A stretch of DNA of 5,201 nt, taken from assembly GCA_025924845.1 (NCBI GenBank), contig JAICHN010000368.1, forward strand, positions 1 through 5,201, read 5' to 3'. Shown here piece after piece: positions 1 to 5,201 of this stretch (within the stretch, counting starts at the first letter, position 1; every line of letters starts with the position of its first letter). A model generated the notes under the pieces. That model saw only the letters and a list, made by a program, of their open reading frames with translations, did no database searches and had not been told where the DNA came from. The position numbers were made by a program, and so were the translations under genes. Source of the DNA: Chloroflexota bacterium (GTDB taxonomy: Bacteria > Chloroflexota > UBA5177 > JANWHV01).

Positions 1-254
1 CCGAGTCCCTCAAGCGGCAGCCGATAGATATCAACCGGCTCAAAATCAGAGACGGAGATCTGAATTTCGATCACCGGCCTGTCGAGCAGCCCTGTGATGG
101 ATGTCGACCCAATATGGTCGATACGCATCGCCACGGGGCCGATCGCGGTGCGGAGTTCGGCTGCCCGCCGCGAGAAGAGCTCAGGCCATGTAGGGTCATA
201 GGCAATCACCCAGACGGGATCACCTGCCCGCATGCTCTGTCTGATTTCACCCAT
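1..254 (-). CDS. GrpB/UPF0157 family protein (nucleotidyltransferase-like), N-terminal part, cut by the window edge
   Basis: The first 84 residues of a GrpB-like (UPF0157) protein are visible, and the rest lies beyond the left edge. The family has a nucleotidyltransferase fold, is cytoplasmic and has no firmly established reaction. The family opening is clear: a VIAYDPTWPELF segment (residues 16-27), then HIGSTS at 47-52 (the GS-type nucleotide-binding motif), then GLLDRPVIEI at 55-64. Most relatives have a Pro after the GSTS(V/I) stretch, an AKP tripeptide and an Asp where Glu63 is here. This copy reads TGLLDRP and has Glu63, so it is a divergent member. ATG at 254 is chosen as the start. 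An in-frame GTG three codons upstream (263) follows directly after an in-frame TAA, so nothing further upstream is possible. No good Shine-Dalgarno precedes either start. The gene begins 43 bases after the aldo/keto reductase and may be the operon's last member or separately transcribed. The family call is fairly sure; the function is not. Confidence 0.8.
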   Translation of the reverse strand, partial: MGEIRQSMRAGDPVWVIAYDPTWPELFSRRAAELRTAIGPVAMRIDHIGSTSITGLLDRPVIEIQISVSDFEPVDIYRLPLEGL

Positions 255-262
255 GATATCCA

Positions 263-290
263 CTTATATTGGTCGAAGAATGAGCGTCAT
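263..290 (-). promoter_or_regulatory. Possible promoter for the GrpB-like gene, placed for a leaderless transcript
   Basis: Reading on the minus strand, ATGACG (285-290, 4 of 6 to the -35 consensus) is followed after 16 bases by TATAAG (263-268, 5 of 6 to the -10 consensus). The -10 box ends 8 bases before the ATG at 254. Transcription would therefore begin at or next to the start codon. The absence of a Shine-Dalgarno site before this gene agrees with that. Against it, the last base of the -10 is G rather than the normally invariant T, and the stretch is AT-rich, so chance matches are easy. The -35 also overlaps a small inverted repeat (AATGA-gcg-TCATT, 279-291). Confidence 0.3.
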
Positions 291-297
291 TTTATTT

Positions 298-1248
298 TCA
301 GTGCTCCAGGTTCAGCCACCGCACTTCGTCCGGTGTTAGCTGAATCTCCAGAGCCGCCATGGATGCGGTCAGTTGATCAACCGATCGTGGACCGATGATC
401 GCAAAGGTTGGAAACGGTTGGCACAGCACATAGGCGAGTGCGATCGTGTTCGCCGTTACGCCTCGTTCCCGGCCCAACGCCCCGGCACGATCAAGCCGGG
501 TGAAATTCTCCGCGCTATACCAGACCCGGGCCATCTTTTCGTTCGAGCGGTCGTTCGGACTGTAGCGCCCACTGAAGAATCCTTGCGCCTGGGACGACCA
601 CGCCAACAGCGGGAATTGGCGCTGAACATACCAGTCCCGGTCGGCGGTGGAGACTGCGAGGCAGCCGGGGAATAGGAACTCGTTCACCGCAGCCAGGCTA
701 AATTGTGGACTGCTTGCCACAAACGGCGCCATGTTGTGTTCCAACGCATAGTTATTGACAGCGTCGATGCGCTCCGGTGTCCAATTTGAGCCCCCGAACG
801 CGCGGATACGGCCGGCGCGCTGATGCTCGTTGAGGCATGTTACGATCTCGCCTACTGGGACGGCAGGATCGTCTCGGTGCAGCAAGTACAGGTCAATGTA
901 GGCGGTCCGCAGGCGCTCCAGACTCTCCTCCAGGTCCATGGCAATGGAAAGGGGATTGATCCGGGCCTGCCAGTGCTCGTCGGGATGCGCTCCCTTGCCG
1001 ATCAAGAGCACGCGCCGGCGGTTGTCCCGCAGGCCCAGCCAAGCCCCGAGTGCCCGCTCCGCATCGCCGTTTCCATAGATATGCGCCGTGTCGAACGCAT
1101 TGCCTCCAAATGCAAGGAACTGGTCGAAGGCGGCATGCCTCAATGCCACGTCGCCATTCATGCTGAGGCCGGCACCCATAACGAGGCGCGACATCGGTAA
1201 GGTCAACCCGGCTATCTGCTCGTAGTTCATATCAGCGATCTTAGTCAT
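298..1248 (-). CDS. Aldo/keto reductase family oxidoreductase
   Basis: This 316-residue protein is a typical full-length aldo/keto reductase, a cytoplasmic TIM-barrel enzyme that reduces aldehydes or ketones (or oxidises alcohols) with NAD(P)H. The full catalytic tetrad is visible: Asp53 and Tyr58 in FDTAHIYGNG, Lys85 in LLIGKG and His124 in LYLLHRDDP. GRIRAFGGSNW (146-156) is the strand-6 signature, PLLAWSSQAQGFFSGRY (213-229) is the substrate/cofactor segment, and AIIGPRSVDQL (283-293) is the cofactor phosphate-binding end. The start at 1248 overlaps the last 8 bases of the upstream gene. There is no clear Shine-Dalgarno, so ribosomes probably restart after the upstream stop. A second Met six codons in (1230) is a weaker choice. 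The open frame continues upstream to 1659, but that extension has no family resemblance and lies inside the neighbouring gene, so it is excluded. Being last of four tightly spaced genes, it probably reduces a product of its neighbours. The substrate cannot be read from the sequence. Confidence 0.93.
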   Translation of the reverse strand: MTKIADMNYEQIAGLTLPMSRLVMGAGLSMNGDVALRHAAFDQFLAFGGNAFDTAHIYGNGDAERALGAWLGLRDNRRRVLLIGKGAHPDEHWQARINPLSIAMDLEESLERLRTAYIDLYLLHRDDPAVPVGEIVTCLNEHQRAGRIRAFGGSNWTPERIDAVNNYALEHNMAPFVASSPQFSLAAVNEFLFPGCLAVSTADRDWYVQRQFPLLAWSSQAQGFFSGRYSPNDRSNEKMARVWYSAENFTRLDRAGALGRERGVTANTIALAYVLCQPFPTFAIIGPRSVDQLTASMAALEIQLTPDEVRWLNLEH

Positions 1249-2593
1249 TGATACCGTGCCAGCGTTCGAGATGTTCAGCGTGGCTGCGCAGGTAGGCGCC
1301 GGGATTGAACAGGGTGTCGTAGTACTCCAGATCGAGGTGATGCACCTGTAAATACATGTTGATGAACAGCGAGGGAACGGTGGCGGGGAACTTGCCGTAG
1401 GTATCGAAGCAGTATTGGGCTTGGAGGGCCACGAGCTGCCGGAAGTGCTCGTCATGCACCTGGGCCGAACCGCGCACCCTGGCGGAATCCTTCCAGGGAC
1501 CCGGCGTGTCGGGGTGGAACGGGCCGCCGGGGCCGAACTTACGTTCGCAGAAGCGGTCAACCGCGGCGCGCATGGTCGGATAGTGGGGCGGGCAGTATGC
1601 CTCGAATACTCCATCCAGCCCGGTCGGGTTCGGCAGCGCCCAGCGCGGGTCGGTGTCATAGCGAAAGCCCAGGCCCGGCACTTCGGGATCGCCGCTTGCC
1701 CCCAACATGCTGAGGCGGTCGATGCCGTTGAACATCCAACCTCCCAGACCCATCGCCTGCAACATCAGCATGCCCGCGTAGGCGGCCGTGGCCAACTCCG
1801 CCGTATCCTCGGTCAATGAATACTGGTCGAGGAAGGTGAGGGGCAGCGGATTGTCAATATCCACGATGTCGGCGAACGCCTCGATCCCCGGAATGCGATT
1901 CCGGCTCACGTCGTCGTAAATGCAGTAGCCGTTCTGAGCAAAGAAACAGAGGTTGGCAATCGCATGCTGGGCCACGTCGCCCACCGGGATTACCAGTAAC
2001 GAGCCGGGCCGGTTCGCCACCCAGGTGTTATGGCCCTCCATGTAGGGTTCGCGGGGCGGCAAATAGACCCTTTGGTCGGAGAGCTTGCGGATTTGCGGCG
2101 CGTGCGCCTTGATCAGATCGACCACGGACAACTTGCCTTCCGCGTCGCGTTCCCCCATGGCCGGCAGATCCCGCGTCGGGAAGAAATAAGTGCCGGTATC
2201 GTCGGTAAAGAACAACTCGGCGGTATGGAAACCGGCCGCCGAGGGGTTCGTACGTCCACCCGCTGCACCCGGATAGTTGGCGATATGCGGCGCATAGCGC
2301 TCGTGTCGGGTAATGGAATGGTGCCAGCCTGTGTTGCCGCTCATCGCGGTGAGCACAATCAACCGCTCAAGCTCGGTCACGGGGATTGGTTCGTGCCGGG
2401 AAGTATAGGCCAGGGGACCATCGGGAATACTTGCCCCACGGAAGAATCGGCGTGACCGGCGCCCAAATAAGGCATCCACGAAGGGGAAGGAGAGCAGATG
2501 CTCCATCGCTTCCTCTTCGCGCCGTCGTTGCTCTTCCTGCTCCGTGCTCGGCGTCGGGATCTCATTATGGTTCATGATCATTCGCTCTTTCAT
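1241..2593 (-). CDS. Uncharacterised protein with nitroreductase/SagB-like core and His-rich C-terminal segment
   Basis: A 450-residue soluble protein with no signal peptide or membrane segment. After a charged Gln/Glu/Arg-rich leader (about 18-31), GRRSRRFF at 44-51 resembles the FMN phosphate-binding Arg-Arg-Ser start of nitroreductases. AGGRTNPSAAGFHTAELFF (111-129), followed by GTYFFP, resembles the 'PSAG..hP.E.y....GLY.Y.P' strand pair of SagB/ThcOx-type flavin oxidoreductases. AAYAGMLMLQAMGLGGW (270-286) matches the helix before the C-terminal flavin contact. An FMN-dependent redox role is inferred from these resemblances. The segment 395-447 is unlike the classic fold. It is rich in His and aromatic residues (Cys395, QVHHLDLEYYD at 416-426, His438, His441, His446) and I cannot name it. 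The start is uncertain. The ATG at 2593 gives the longest frame but its nearest purine-rich site (AGGGGGA) is 16 bases away. An ATG at 2575 has AAAGAG 9 bases upstream and would give 444 residues. The gene follows the hydrolase by 21 bases and overlaps the aldo/keto reductase by 8. Confidence 0.8.
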   Translation of the reverse strand: MKERMIMNHNEIPTPSTEQEEQRRREEEAMEHLLSFPFVDALFGRRSRRFFRGASIPDGPLAYTSRHEPIPVTELERLIVLTAMSGNTGWHHSITRHERYAPHIANYPGAAGGRTNPSAAGFHTAELFFTDDTGTYFFPTRDLPAMGERDAEGKLSVVDLIKAHAPQIRKLSDQRVYLPPREPYMEGHNTWVANRPGSLLVIPVGDVAQHAIANLCFFAQNGYCIYDDVSRNRIPGIEAFADIVDIDNPLPLTFLDQYSLTEDTAELATAAYAGMLMLQAMGLGGWMFNGIDRLSMLGASGDPEVPGLGFRYDTDPRWALPNPTGLDGVFEAYCPPHYPTMRAAVDRFCERKFGPGGPFHPDTPGPWKDSARVRGSAQVHDEHFRQLVALQAQYCFDTYGKFPATVPSLFINMYLQVHHLDLEYYDTLFNPGAYLRSHAEHLERWHGIND

Positions 2594-2614
2594 ACATTTG
2601 AAATGCGCGTCCCC

Positions 2615-3550
2615 CTACCCGTTGTCGCGCTCGTCCTCGGTTGCATCGTCGATCAGCCTGCCGATCTCTGCCTGAACCGCCTGCAAATCTTTTTCGACAT
2701 ACGGCAGATGGCCCACGCCGTTCTGATGCACGTGGCGGGTCTGCTCGGTGCCCACGCCGGCCAGAAAGGCCTGGGTATTCGGCAGCTTCGCATAGGGGTC
2801 ACGGTCGCCCGTTATCACCAGCACCCGGCCGCCGATCGCCGACAAGTCGGGCTTGGCCGCTCGCGCGCCGACTCCCAGATATGGTCCCACTGGATAGGCA
2901 TAGGCGGTGCCGAAGTGCGCCTGATGCCAGGCGGTGACGGCCGGCGAGGCGGAAGGGATGAACAGTTCAGGCCACTCTTCCTCGGTGGTATAGGCGTACC
3001 CGGCCGGTTCCTGGCGCATCGCGTCGAGCATGGCGTCGAATGATTCGTCTATCGGCTCGTCGCCGAGCCGATAGACCAGGCCGAGCAACGCCAGGCCGGC
3101 GATCCGCTCCGGTACGCGCTCGGCCACATACGGCGCCACCACGGTCCCGAAGCTCTCGCCGACCAGGATCGCTTTTGTTTGCCTCGTGATCTCCCGAACC
3201 AAGTCGAGCACGGCCACCGCATCGTCCACCGCGTTCGCCACGCTCACCGATGTGCCGTCGGCCACCCGGCTCGAACGGCCGTGCCCGCGAAAATCGAGGG
3301 CGAAGGCGTGCGAACCGTGACGGGCCAGCGCATCGATCAGCGAAGCGCCCTCTACCGGCACATCCCAGCCCGCGCCGTCCATCCCCGCGCCGTGCAGCAG
3401 CACGACCGGCAACTTCGCATCGTCGTTTGGGGACCACTTTTCCTTCACGTAGATATCGACTCGCGGGTCAATCCGGAGGTAGGTTTCCCGTACCTTCAGG
3501 CCGTCCTCCTGGGTAAGGACGGGACCGATTCGCGACTTATCCGATGCCAT
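2615..3550 (-). CDS. Alpha/beta hydrolase family protein
   Basis: This 311-residue cytoplasmic hydrolase has the full alpha/beta hydrolase set. LLHGAGMDGAGW (51-62) carries the HG oxyanion loop. DFRGHGRSS follows at 86-94. The nucleophile elbow is GESFG with Ser133. The acid is most likely Asp251 in ITGDRDPY (Asp249 is the alternative), and the base is His281 in GVGHLPYVE. The family cleaves esters, amides, epoxides or C-C bonds, and nothing here narrows that down. An insert of about 50 residues (165-215), rich in Trp, Tyr and acidic residues, probably forms the lid that sets specificity. Start choice is firm: GAGGA lies six bases before the ATG and overlaps the TGA of the upstream peptidase gene, leaving only 9 bases between the genes. 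This arrangement implies coupled translation and a shared pathway, plausibly with the peptidase releasing an ester- or amide-containing product that this enzyme cuts further. Confidence 0.92.
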   Translation of the reverse strand: MASDKSRIGPVLTQEDGLKVRETYLRIDPRVDIYVKEKWSPNDDAKLPVVLLHGAGMDGAGWDVPVEGASLIDALARHGSHAFALDFRGHGRSSRVADGTSVSVANAVDDAVAVLDLVREITRQTKAILVGESFGTVVAPYVAERVPERIAGLALLGLVYRLGDEPIDESFDAMLDAMRQEPAGYAYTTEEEWPELFIPSASPAVTAWHQAHFGTAYAYPVGPYLGVGARAAKPDLSAIGGRVLVITGDRDPYAKLPNTQAFLAGVGTEQTRHVHQNGVGHLPYVEKDLQAVQAEIGRLIDDATEDERDNG

Positions 3551-3556
3551 GCGCGT

Positions 3557-3561
3557 TCCTC
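3557..3561 (-). promoter_or_regulatory. Ribosome binding site of the alpha/beta hydrolase gene, overlapping the peptidase stop codon
   Basis: On the minus strand GAGGA sits six bases before the ATG at 3550. It uses the last two bases of the TGA stop at 3560-3562. Ribosomes ending the peptidase gene uncover or directly re-use this site, which ties the output of the two genes together. It also fixes the hydrolase start. Confidence 0.75.
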
Positions 3562-4888
3562 ACTCTTCCTCTTGCTCGTAGCCTACTAATTCCAGGGTGG
3601 CCAGGGCCATCACCTCGGCCGCTATCCGCAGGTCGCTCAGGGCGAGCGATTCATCCGCCACATGCGTCTGGCGAATCTCTCCCGGTCCATAGAGAACGCA
3701 CTCTGTGATCCCCGCCTTATTCACCACGAAGCGCTGGTCATCGGTGCCGGGACTGCATACCTGCCCCGGCTCGCGGCCCAGGACGGCCCGAATGGCCTCG
3801 GCGAATACGCCGCCCACCCGCGTTTGGGTGCCGACCCACACCGGATCGGTGGCGTAGTGTTCCTCGTAGCGGTAGTGGAAATCCATATCCTCGGCCGCGA
3901 ACCGCTCGAAGACGGCAAGCATCTCCGCGCGGGCCCCGGCAACCGTCTCGGTCTCCACCAGCCGCCGGTCGAACGTCGCACGACAGCGACCGGCCACCGT
4001 GTTGGTGCTGGTGCCGCCCGCGATGGTCCCAATGGTAATGCTGGAAGCCGCGGCGCTCTCCGGGATGACATGCAGCGCGGTACGCCGCTCGCGCAGCCTT
4101 GGTTTGAGATCGTGCTCGATCGCGGCCAGGGCCAGAGCCATCTTCTCGATGGCGTTAATGCCGCGCTCGGGCATGGCCCCATGGGCCTGCCGCCCTATCG
4201 TCTCGAAGGCACCCTGGATCGTACCGCGGTGGCCCAGGCAGACATTATGTACCTCCAGGGGTTCCGTGATCACCACATAATCGACGCGGTCGGGATGCAT
4301 GATCCCTTGCTCCACCAAATAGCCCATGCCGGCGTTACGGTTCCCGGTACTCTCCTCGTCCGGCACCAGGCTGTGCTCGATCGTGCCGCTCAGGGTAAAT
4401 CCGGCCCGCCGCAGCGCCTCGACCGCGTAGACCTGGGCGGCGATGCCCCCCTTCATGTCCGACACGCCACGTCCGAAGATGCGTCCGGCTTGGATCATCC
4501 CCAGGAAGGGGGCAACAGTCCACCCACTTCCCGCCGGCACGACATCATAGTGGCCGTTGAAATGCAGCACGGGACGCGCGCGCTTTCCACCCAGGCGGGC
4601 CGTCACGTTGACCCGCGGCAAGCCTTCACCGTGCGGGGCCAGGGTATCGAGCTGATCGGCCGGAACCGCGTGATACTCTACCGCGTAGCCGAGTTCCGCC
4701 AGCCGGCGGCCCGCCACCGCGGCGCAGATCTCGTAGTCACGTCCGGGTGGATTTTCGGTGGGCACGCGGACCAACTCCTGGAGGAATGCGATCATATCGG
4801 CCTCGACGGCTTCCAGTCCGGCGCGCACGCGCGCGCGCACCGCGGCGTCGGCCGTATGCTTCGCGCCAAGGGGAGGACGTGCGGTCAT
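3560..4888 (-). CDS. M20-family metallopeptidase / ArgE-DapE-type deacylase
   Basis: A 442-residue di-zinc M20 hydrolase of usual length for the ArgE/DapE/ACY1 group, which removes acyl groups from amino acids or cuts short peptides in the cytoplasm. All expected metal and catalytic positions are present: His113 and Asp115 in FNGHYDVVPAG, the bridging Asp144 in GRGVSDMKGG, the general base Glu178 and metal ligand Glu179 in VPDEESTG, Glu209 in ITEPLE, and His409 in RQTHVADE. The dimerisation (lid) domain occupies about 215-330 and includes the conserved His236 of RQAHGAMP, which in relatives reaches into the partner's active site. The start at 4888 is set by GAGGAG six bases upstream. The N-terminus (18-23) is encoded by a GC-alternating tract. 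The gene lies 198 bases downstream of an oligopeptide-type ABC permease and opens a four-gene run, so imported peptide-like or N-acylated compounds are the likely substrates (inference). ArgE-like, DapE-like and carboxypeptidase activities cannot be told apart here. Confidence 0.93.
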   Translation of the reverse strand: MTARPPLGAKHTADAAVRARVRAGLEAVEADMIAFLQELVRVPTENPPGRDYEICAAVAGRRLAELGYAVEYHAVPADQLDTLAPHGEGLPRVNVTARLGGKRARPVLHFNGHYDVVPAGSGWTVAPFLGMIQAGRIFGRGVSDMKGGIAAQVYAVEALRRAGFTLSGTIEHSLVPDEESTGNRNAGMGYLVEQGIMHPDRVDYVVITEPLEVHNVCLGHRGTIQGAFETIGRQAHGAMPERGINAIEKMALALAAIEHDLKPRLRERRTALHVIPESAAASSITIGTIAGGTSTNTVAGRCRATFDRRLVETETVAGARAEMLAVFERFAAEDMDFHYRYEEHYATDPVWVGTQTRVGGVFAEAIRAVLGREPGQVCSPGTDDQRFVVNKAGITECVLYGPGEIRQTHVADESLALSDLRIAAEVMALATLELVGYEQEEE

Positions 4889-4894
4889 CCAGTG

Positions 4895-4900
4895 CTCCTC
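4895..4900 (-). promoter_or_regulatory. Strong Shine-Dalgarno site of the M20 peptidase gene
   Basis: GAGGAG on the minus strand lies six bases before the ATG at 4888. It is the best ribosome binding site in the window, which fits the peptidase being the first gene of its run. It rules out any need for an upstream start. Confidence 0.75.
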
Positions 4901-4989
4901 TCAAGTCGAAGTTTGGTGATCAATCGCGTGGCCGGATCGTATTCTAGTGCAACGCCAGGCAGCATCGTTTGAAGCAGCTTGGCGTCCTC

Positions 4990-5003
4990 GCGACCTCAGT
5001 CGC
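4990..5003. repeat. Small perfect inverted repeat (5-base stem, 4-base loop)
   Basis: GCGAC, loop CTCA, then GTCGC. It lies next to the larger inverted repeat and downstream of the permease stop in the direction of transcription. It is GC-rich, but no T-run follows it on the minus strand, so it is not a standard intrinsic terminator. A stem this short can arise by chance. Confidence 0.3.
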
Positions 5004-5006
5004 CCC

Positions 5007-5036
5007 GTCCCTGCCATGCGCACGCATTCGCAGGAC
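5007..5036. repeat. Imperfect inverted repeat in the permease-peptidase gap, possible RNA hairpin
   Basis: The arms pair as GTC, a bulged C, then CCTGC, a 1-by-2 internal mismatch, then ATGC(G) against (C)GCAT, GCAGG and GAC. That gives about 12 base pairs around a 2- to 4-base loop. It begins 50 bases after the permease stop in the direction of transcription. A transcript hairpin here could mark the 3' end of the permease message, shield it from exonucleases, or cut down read-through. It has no T-run after it on the minus strand, so Rho-independent termination is not supported. Confidence 0.4.
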
Positions 5037-5086
5037 CCTACCCTTCAAACTATGCCGCCGAATTTCATCCAATGAATCGCCTTTGG

Positions 5087-5201
5087 TCAACGCGAGGTGG
5101 GGTCGAGCAGGTCGCGCAACCCATCGCCCAGCAGATTGAGCCCGACCACGACGATCATGATCGCGGCCCCCGGAAACACGGCCATCCACCAGGCCGACTG
5201 C
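5087..5201 (-). CDS. ABC transporter permease, DppC/OppC (BPD_transp_1) type, C-terminal end only
   Basis: Only the last 37 residues are in the window; the rest lies beyond the right edge. The fragment starts [11 protein letters not shown], continues with a hydrophobic run [14 protein letters not shown] (12-25), which is the last membrane helix, and ends [13 protein letters not shown] before TGA. The [13 protein letters not shown] ending is highly characteristic of the DppC/OppC permease of dipeptide/oligopeptide/nickel importers. In these systems the permease pairs with a DppB-like partner, two ATPases and a solute-binding protein, which would be expected further right. The stop is followed by a 198-base gap and then the M20 peptidase gene, a common pairing of peptide import with peptide hydrolysis. 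The solute may be a peptide, but the family also takes opines, sugars and other compounds. I am confident in the family and not in the substrate. Confidence 0.9.
   Translation of the reverse strand, partial: QSAWWMAVFPGAAIMIVVVGLNLLGDGLRDLLDPTSR

Larger units (their letters stand above)
4889..5086. other. 198-base non-coding gap between the ABC permease and the peptidase
   Basis: No coding frame with family resemblance lies here; an 81-codon minus-strand frame that crosses it runs out of frame through the permease end. The gap holds two inverted repeats (4990-5003 and 5007-5036) just after the permease stop, and the peptidase Shine-Dalgarno site at its left end. An isolated -10-like TAGAAT occurs at 4941-4946 on the minus strand, without a matching -35. 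The gap is much larger than the three downstream junctions (-8, 21 and 9 bases), so the permease operon may end here and a new message begin. Read-through is equally possible. Confidence 0.6.

Noticed and set aside
277..298. AATGA-gcg-TCATT hairpin followed by a T-rich stretch on the plus strand, resembling an intrinsic terminator
   Set aside because: The stem is short and AT-rich, and the T-rich side points along the plus strand, where no gene ends. On the coding strand no T-run follows it.
1249..1659. Upstream extension of the aldo/keto reductase frame, which would give a 453-residue protein
   Set aside because: These 137 residues are Pro/Arg/Ser/Thr-rich with no family likeness and lie in another frame of the nitroreductase-like gene. 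The reductase fold begins normally from the Met at 1248.
2498..3043. A 181-codon plus-strand frame with a hydrophobic start
   Set aside because: It lies antisense to the starts and ends of two well-supported minus-strand genes and shows no domain pattern.
4941..4952. TAGAAT next to TTGCAC as a promoter for the peptidase gene
   Set aside because: TAGAAT matches the -10 consensus in 5 of 6 positions, but the base stretch 16-18 bases upstream has no -35 likeness, and TTGCAC lies directly adjacent, where it cannot act as a -35 for it.
3662..4972. A 436-codon open frame on the plus strand opposite the M20 peptidase gene
   Set aside because: It is antisense to a gene with a complete set of M20 motifs and a strong ribosome binding site. 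Its translation shows no family pattern and is rich in His, Arg and Gly, as expected for a GC-rich shadow frame.
4944..5189. An 81-codon minus-strand frame covering the permease end and the gap
   Set aside because: It overlaps the recognisable DppC-type C-terminus in a different frame and has no motif of its own.

Overview
This is a 5.2 kb bacterial window of fairly high GC (about 60% by eye). Every supportable gene lies on the minus strand, so transcription runs from the right end to the left. Shine-Dalgarno sites such as GAGGAG and GAGGA precede two of the genes, and spacing is tight. This fits a free-living bacterium with ordinary leadered genes. The gene content (an oligopeptide-type ABC permease next to an M20 deacylase, an alpha/beta hydrolase and oxidoreductases) is what soil or environmental heterotrophs carry, for example Chloroflexota or Proteobacteria. 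The sequence alone does not fix the phylum.

Layout in transcription order. The window opens at its right edge with the last 37 residues of a DppC/OppC-like ABC transporter permease (5087-5201). A 198-base gap follows (4889-5086), holding two small inverted repeats and no gene. Then comes a tight run of four complete genes: an M20-family (ArgE/DapE-type) metallo-deacylase/peptidase (3560-4888), an alpha/beta hydrolase (2615-3550), a 450-residue protein with a nitroreductase/SagB-like core and an uncharacterised His-rich C-terminus (1241-2593), and an aldo/keto reductase (298-1248). Their junctions are a 9-base gap, a 21-base gap and an 8-base overlap, so one polycistronic message with translational coupling is likely. 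After a 43-base AT-rich gap, the left edge holds the N-terminal 84 residues of a GrpB/UPF0157 protein (1-254). It may have its own promoter.

How they may work together (inference). The permease belongs to a family that imports peptides and similar solutes. The M20 enzyme and the alpha/beta hydrolase would cut amide and ester bonds. The flavin-type protein and the aldo/keto reductase would carry out redox steps on the products. The cluster therefore looks like a small uptake-and-catabolism or detoxification module for an unknown acylated or amide-containing compound. The least understood member is the nitroreductase-like protein. No RNA genes, CRISPR arrays, insertion sequences or phage features were seen.
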